In this document: in pieces, positions 61,598 to 64,000 of the stretch
Layout of the letters: every line of letters starts with the position of its first letter
Numbering within the stretch: position 1 is the stretch's first letter
DNA from: Silicimonas sp963779765
Lineage (GTDB): Bacteria; Pseudomonadota; Alphaproteobacteria; Rhodobacterales; Rhodobacteraceae
DNA: 64,000 bases
Assembly: GCA_963779765.1 (NCBI GenBank)
Contig: CAVZZP010000002.1
Span: 1,652,203 to 1,716,202, forward strand
Direction of reading: 5' to 3'
Notes under the pieces: model-generated
Database searches by the model: none
What the model saw: the letters and a program-made list of their open reading frames with translations, nothing else
What the model was told of the DNA's origin: nothing
Position numbers and translations under genes: made by a program

Positions 61598-62442
61598 ACG
61601 ACACGATCTTCGTGACGAACCTCTGCATCGTCGGACGGCATGGAGTGAACGAGGAGGAACGCATCCTCGGGCAGCGGTTCTTCCTCGACATCGAAGTCCG
61701 GACGGATGCGCGGCGCGCGTCCGAGAACGACGACTATCGTCGGGCGATCTGTTATGCGACGCTGTGCGCGCTGGCGCAGGAGGTCTCGGACCAAGGACCC
61801 TATCGCCTGATCGAGACCTTCGCCGAGCGCGTGATCGCGGCCATCCTGGAGCGGTTCAGGACGGCGACGGCTGCGACAGTACGCATTCGCAAGCCGGGCG
61901 CGCCGATAGACGCCAGTTTCGACACCGTCGGCGTAGAACTGACGCGGCTGCGTCAACGGACGGTCGGTTTCGCCCTGGGCAGCAACGTCGGCGAGAAGTC
62001 CTCCCAGATCCGTGCTGCGCTGGCGTTCCTGGAGGCGGTGGACGGGATCGAGATCCACAGGGTGTCGTCGTTCTACAAGACGGCGCCCTGGGGGAAGGAA
62101 GACCAGGACTGGTTCGTCAATGCCTGCGCCGTGGGGCAGACCAGCCTGACGCCGCACGAGGCGTTGCGGGCCGCGAAAGAGATCGAGGTCCAACTGGGCC
62201 GGACGCCCGGCGAGCGATGGGGGCCGCGACTGATCGACGTTGATCTGCTGTTCCTGGGTGAGGAGGAGTTCGCCTCGCCCGCCCTGACGCTGCCGCATCC
62301 CGAGATGTTCAACCGCGCCTTCGTCATGGTGCCTCTGGCCGAGATCGCGGGCGAGATGGAGGTTGCGGGGCGACACATAAGGGATGTCGCGGCTGGGCTG
62401 ACCCTCGCGCCCAAGGAAGTCGAACCCTACGAGGTGCCTTGA
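61594..62442 (+). CDS. folK: Bifunctional dihydroneopterin aldolase / HPPK (FolB-FolK fusion)
   Basis: 282 residues from the ATG at 61594. Residues about 1-118 are FolB: FVTNLCIVGRHGVNEEERILGQRF and ETFAERVIAAIL, with the catalytic Lys in VRIRKPGAPI. Residues about 122-282 are FolK: FALGSNVGEKSSQIRAALAF (key GSN) and RWGPRLIDVDLLFLGEE (key RWGPRxIDxDLL). The pair turns dihydroneopterin into the diphosphorylated pterin used by FolP. Many bacteria have these as separate genes; the fusion and the FolP overlap place two steps beside the third. Confidence 0.94.
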   Translation: MNDTIFVTNLCIVGRHGVNEEERILGQRFFLDIEVRTDARRASENDDYRRAICYATLCALAQEVSDQGPYRLIETFAERVIAAILERFRTATAATVRIRKPGAPIDASFDTVGVELTRLRQRTVGFALGSNVGEKSSQIRAALAFLEAVDGIEIHRVSSFYKTAPWGKEDQDWFVNACAVGQTSLTPHEALRAAKEIEVQLGRTPGERWGPRLIDVDLLFLGEEEFASPALTLPHPEMFNRAFVMVPLAEIAGEMEVAGRHIRDVAAGLTLAPKEVEPYEVP

Positions 62443-62475
62443 CGCGTCGCTGGGGGACATCTAAAGGTTAGCCAA

Positions 62476-62823
62476 ATGGCTAACCAAGTGGACGCATACT
62501 TTTCCGCCCTCGGCGATCCGACCCGTCGTGCCGTGATCGAACGGCTGGCGCGGGCCTCGGCCAGCGTCAGCGAGTTGCACGCGCCGCACGACATGGCGCT
62601 GCCGACCTTCCTGAAGCACCTCAAGGTGCTGGAAAGGGCAGGTCTGGTCCGAACCGAGAAAAGCGGACGTGTCCGGACCGTGCATATCGAGGCCGCTACG
62701 CTGGCGCGCGCCGAAGGCTGGCTTTCGCGCCAGCGCGCACTCTGGGAAGCCCGAACCGATCGCCTGACCGAACTGGCCGAGAGGCTGGAGCGCGAAGTCG
62801 AAACCCCCAATGACAGTCACTGA
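62476..62823 (+). CDS. ArsR family regulator
   Basis: 115 residues with a winged helix: VDAYFSALGDPTRRAVIERLA (about 4-24), LPTFLKHLKVLERAGLVRTEK (about 41-61) and GRVRTVHIEAA. No metal-binding ELCVC-type cysteines are present. It belongs to the ArsR branch paired with SRPBCC (AHSA1) proteins, and such a gene follows 13 bases on. It probably represses that pair. Confidence 0.93.
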   Translation: MANQVDAYFSALGDPTRRAVIERLARASASVSELHAPHDMALPTFLKHLKVLERAGLVRTEKSGRVRTVHIEAATLARAEGWLSRQRALWEARTDRLTELAERLEREVETPNDSH

Positions 62824-62836
62824 AAGGAGCTTTCCC

Positions 62837-63306
62837 GTGACAGACTTCAATCCAGAGCTGGACCTCTACATCGAGCGCCACATCAAGGCCTCACCCGAGA
62901 CCGTCTGGCGCTGCTGGACCGACCCGAAGCTGTTCGCCGAATGGTTTGCGCCGAAGCCGTCAAGATCACCGACATCGAGTACGAGTTCCGGCCGGGCGGA
63001 AAGGCGAACCTGACGATGACATTGCCGGACGGAACGGTGATGCCGCTTGAAGGCTGCGTGCTCGAGGTCGAGCCGGCGCGTCGTCTGGTGACCACGGACG
63101 CGCTTGCCAGCGGGTTCCGGCCGCGCGGCGAACCGTTCATGACGGCGATCATCGAGTTCGAGCCGAAGGACGGGGGCACCCTGTACAAGGCGACTGCGTT
63201 GCACAGCACGGAGGAAATCCGGAAGCGGCACGAGAACATGGGGTTCCAGGACGGCTGGGGCACGACGCTGCGCGACTGGACGAACTCGGCAACGTCGCTG
63301 AAGTGA
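62837..63306 (+). CDS. SRPBCC (AHSA1/START-like) domain protein (frameshifted)
   Basis: About 156 residues after correction. Starts at a GTG at 62837, chosen because AAGGAG lies 7 bases upstream. The first part reads LDLYIERHIKASPETVWRCWTDP and LFAEWFAPKP, the helix-grip opening. The frame breaks at about 62955-62960, then resumes VKITDIEYEFRPGGKANLTM, PLEGCVLEVEPARRLVTTD and ENMGFQDGWGTTLRDW to the stop at 63306. One lost base in CCGTCAAG (CCGGTCAAG expected) explains it. The ligand is hydrophobic by family, identity unknown. Confidence 0.85.
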
Positions 63307-63351
63307 CAAGTCGAGGGGCGCGGACCGGGATCCGGCGCCTCTCTCCGCCCC

Positions 63352-64000
63352 TCAGACCAGATACTGGTTGAACCAGGCGATAGTGGATCCCAGGCCAGTT
63401 TCGCCGCGGCCTCGTCGTAGCGCGGCGTCGTATCGTTGTGGAAGCCGTGGTTCACACCTCATAGATGTAGGCCTCGTAGACCTTGCCGTGCTCTTTCAGC
63501 GCCGCCTCGTAGGCCGGCCAGCCGGCGTTGATACGCTCGTCGAGCCCGGCATAGTGAAGCAGAAGCGGCGCCTCTATCTTCGGCACGTCCGCGGCGTCGG
63601 CTGCCCGCCGTAGAAGGGCACCGCCGCCGCCAGTTCCGGGAAGGCGACGGCCAGCGGGTTGACGACGCCGCCGCCGTAGCAGAACCCGACGGCGCCGACC
63701 TTGCCGTCGAGTCGCGTGGCCATCAGGTACTCGAAGCCGGCGAAGAAGTCGTTCATCAGCTTGTCGCCGTCGACCTGCCTGCAGCGTCGCGGCCCTCGTC
63801 GTCGTTGCCGGGATAGCCGCCACCGAGGTCAGCCCATCCGGCGCGAGCGCCATGAAGCCGGCCTTCGCGACGCGGCGGGCGACGTCCTCGATATAGGGAT
63901 TGAGGCCGCGGTTCTCGTGCACGACGAGGACCGCCGGAGTTCTTGGGCGCGTTCGCGGGCTCGACGAGTAGCCCCGTATGTCGCCCGTGCCGTTGGGTGA
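63352..64000 (-). pseudogene. Dienelactone hydrolase family protein, many frameshifts, cut by the window edge
   Basis: An alpha/beta hydrolase of the dienelactone hydrolase family whose N-terminus lies beyond the window. Conserved pieces appear in different frames: HENRGLNPYIEDVARRVAKA, then LMNDFFAGFEYLMATRLDGK and GAVGFCYGGGVVNPLAV (nucleophile Cys in GFCYGGG), AADVPKIEAPLLLHYAG (Asp region), VNHGFHNDTTPRYDEAAA (His) and IAWFNQYLV with the stop at 63352-63354. I count about seven indels, near 63386, 63455, 63594, 63780, 63822, 63942 and 63965. The residues between breaks are well conserved, so low-quality sequence at a contig end is likelier than old decay. Confidence 0.8.

Overview
The window is GC-rich chromosomal DNA from an alphaproteobacterium, most likely a member of the Rhodobacteraceae (Roseobacter group). 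This rests on family resemblance and gene order: rnd-lptC-lptA-lptB-hpf-ptsN, dnaK-dnaJ behind an RpoH-type promoter, gltB/gltD, map next to folP and folB-folK, a capsule-type glycosyltransferase set typical of marine Rhodobacteraceae, and frequent GTG/TTG starts with ATGA/GTGA overlaps. No phage, transposase, CRISPR array or rRNA is visible. The only RNA gene found is one tRNA-Leu(CAG).

Layout. 0-11 kb holds housekeeping and envelope genes: a periplasmic parvulin, secA, an unknown membrane-anchored protein, a substrate-binding/OmpA fusion, radC, a J-domain protein, dnaJ and dnaK. 11-14 kb holds alkB and a minus-strand trio (KpsM-like permease, SH3 protein, secreted unknown). 13.8-22.2 kb is a surface-polysaccharide locus: cysQ, four glycosyltransferases, galU and a two-domain sulfotransferase. 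22.2-26 kb is ptsN, hpf, the lptB/A/C set and rnd. 26.7-32.8 kb is a reduced-sulfur operon: a Crp/Fnr regulator, two YeeE/YedE channels, a persulfide dioxygenase, a phosphatase-like/SQR fusion and a SulP permease. 32.9-40.7 kb is an uptake and catabolism locus: a GntR regulator and a GNAT enzyme diverge from a PotABCD-like ABC transporter, a hydantoin-racemase-like protein, an NTF2-like protein and a PuuE-like deacetylase. 40.7-50 kb has tRNA-Leu, a complex-I-assembly-type NAD-binding protein, uppP, and gltD and gltB separated by two Gfa/CENP-V proteins. 50-55 kb has an OYE/FadH-type flavoenzyme and a chromate-resistance pair with a LysR gene. 55-59.8 kb has an outer-membrane DUF481 protein, a LysR regulator, an OmpA protein, a GNAT enzyme and a molybdopterin-binding protein. 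59.9-62.4 kb has map, folP and folB-folK. The end has an ArsR-SRPBCC pair and a dienelactone hydrolase that runs off the edge.

Reading frames break in nine genes: secA, alkB, the SH3 protein, galU, lptB, the deacetylase, the FadH-like enzyme, the SRPBCC protein and the dienelactone hydrolase. In eight of them a single one-base correction restores a family-length protein. secA and lptB are normally essential, so base-level sequence errors are likelier than real pseudogenes. The last 650 bases carry about seven indels in one gene and look like low-quality contig-end sequence.

The least described parts are the ABC/racemase/deacetylase locus with a GntR-type palindrome in its divergent promoter, the gltD-Gfa-Gfa-gltB arrangement, the tandem sulfotransferase beside cysQ, and several perfect inverted repeats at regulatory positions.
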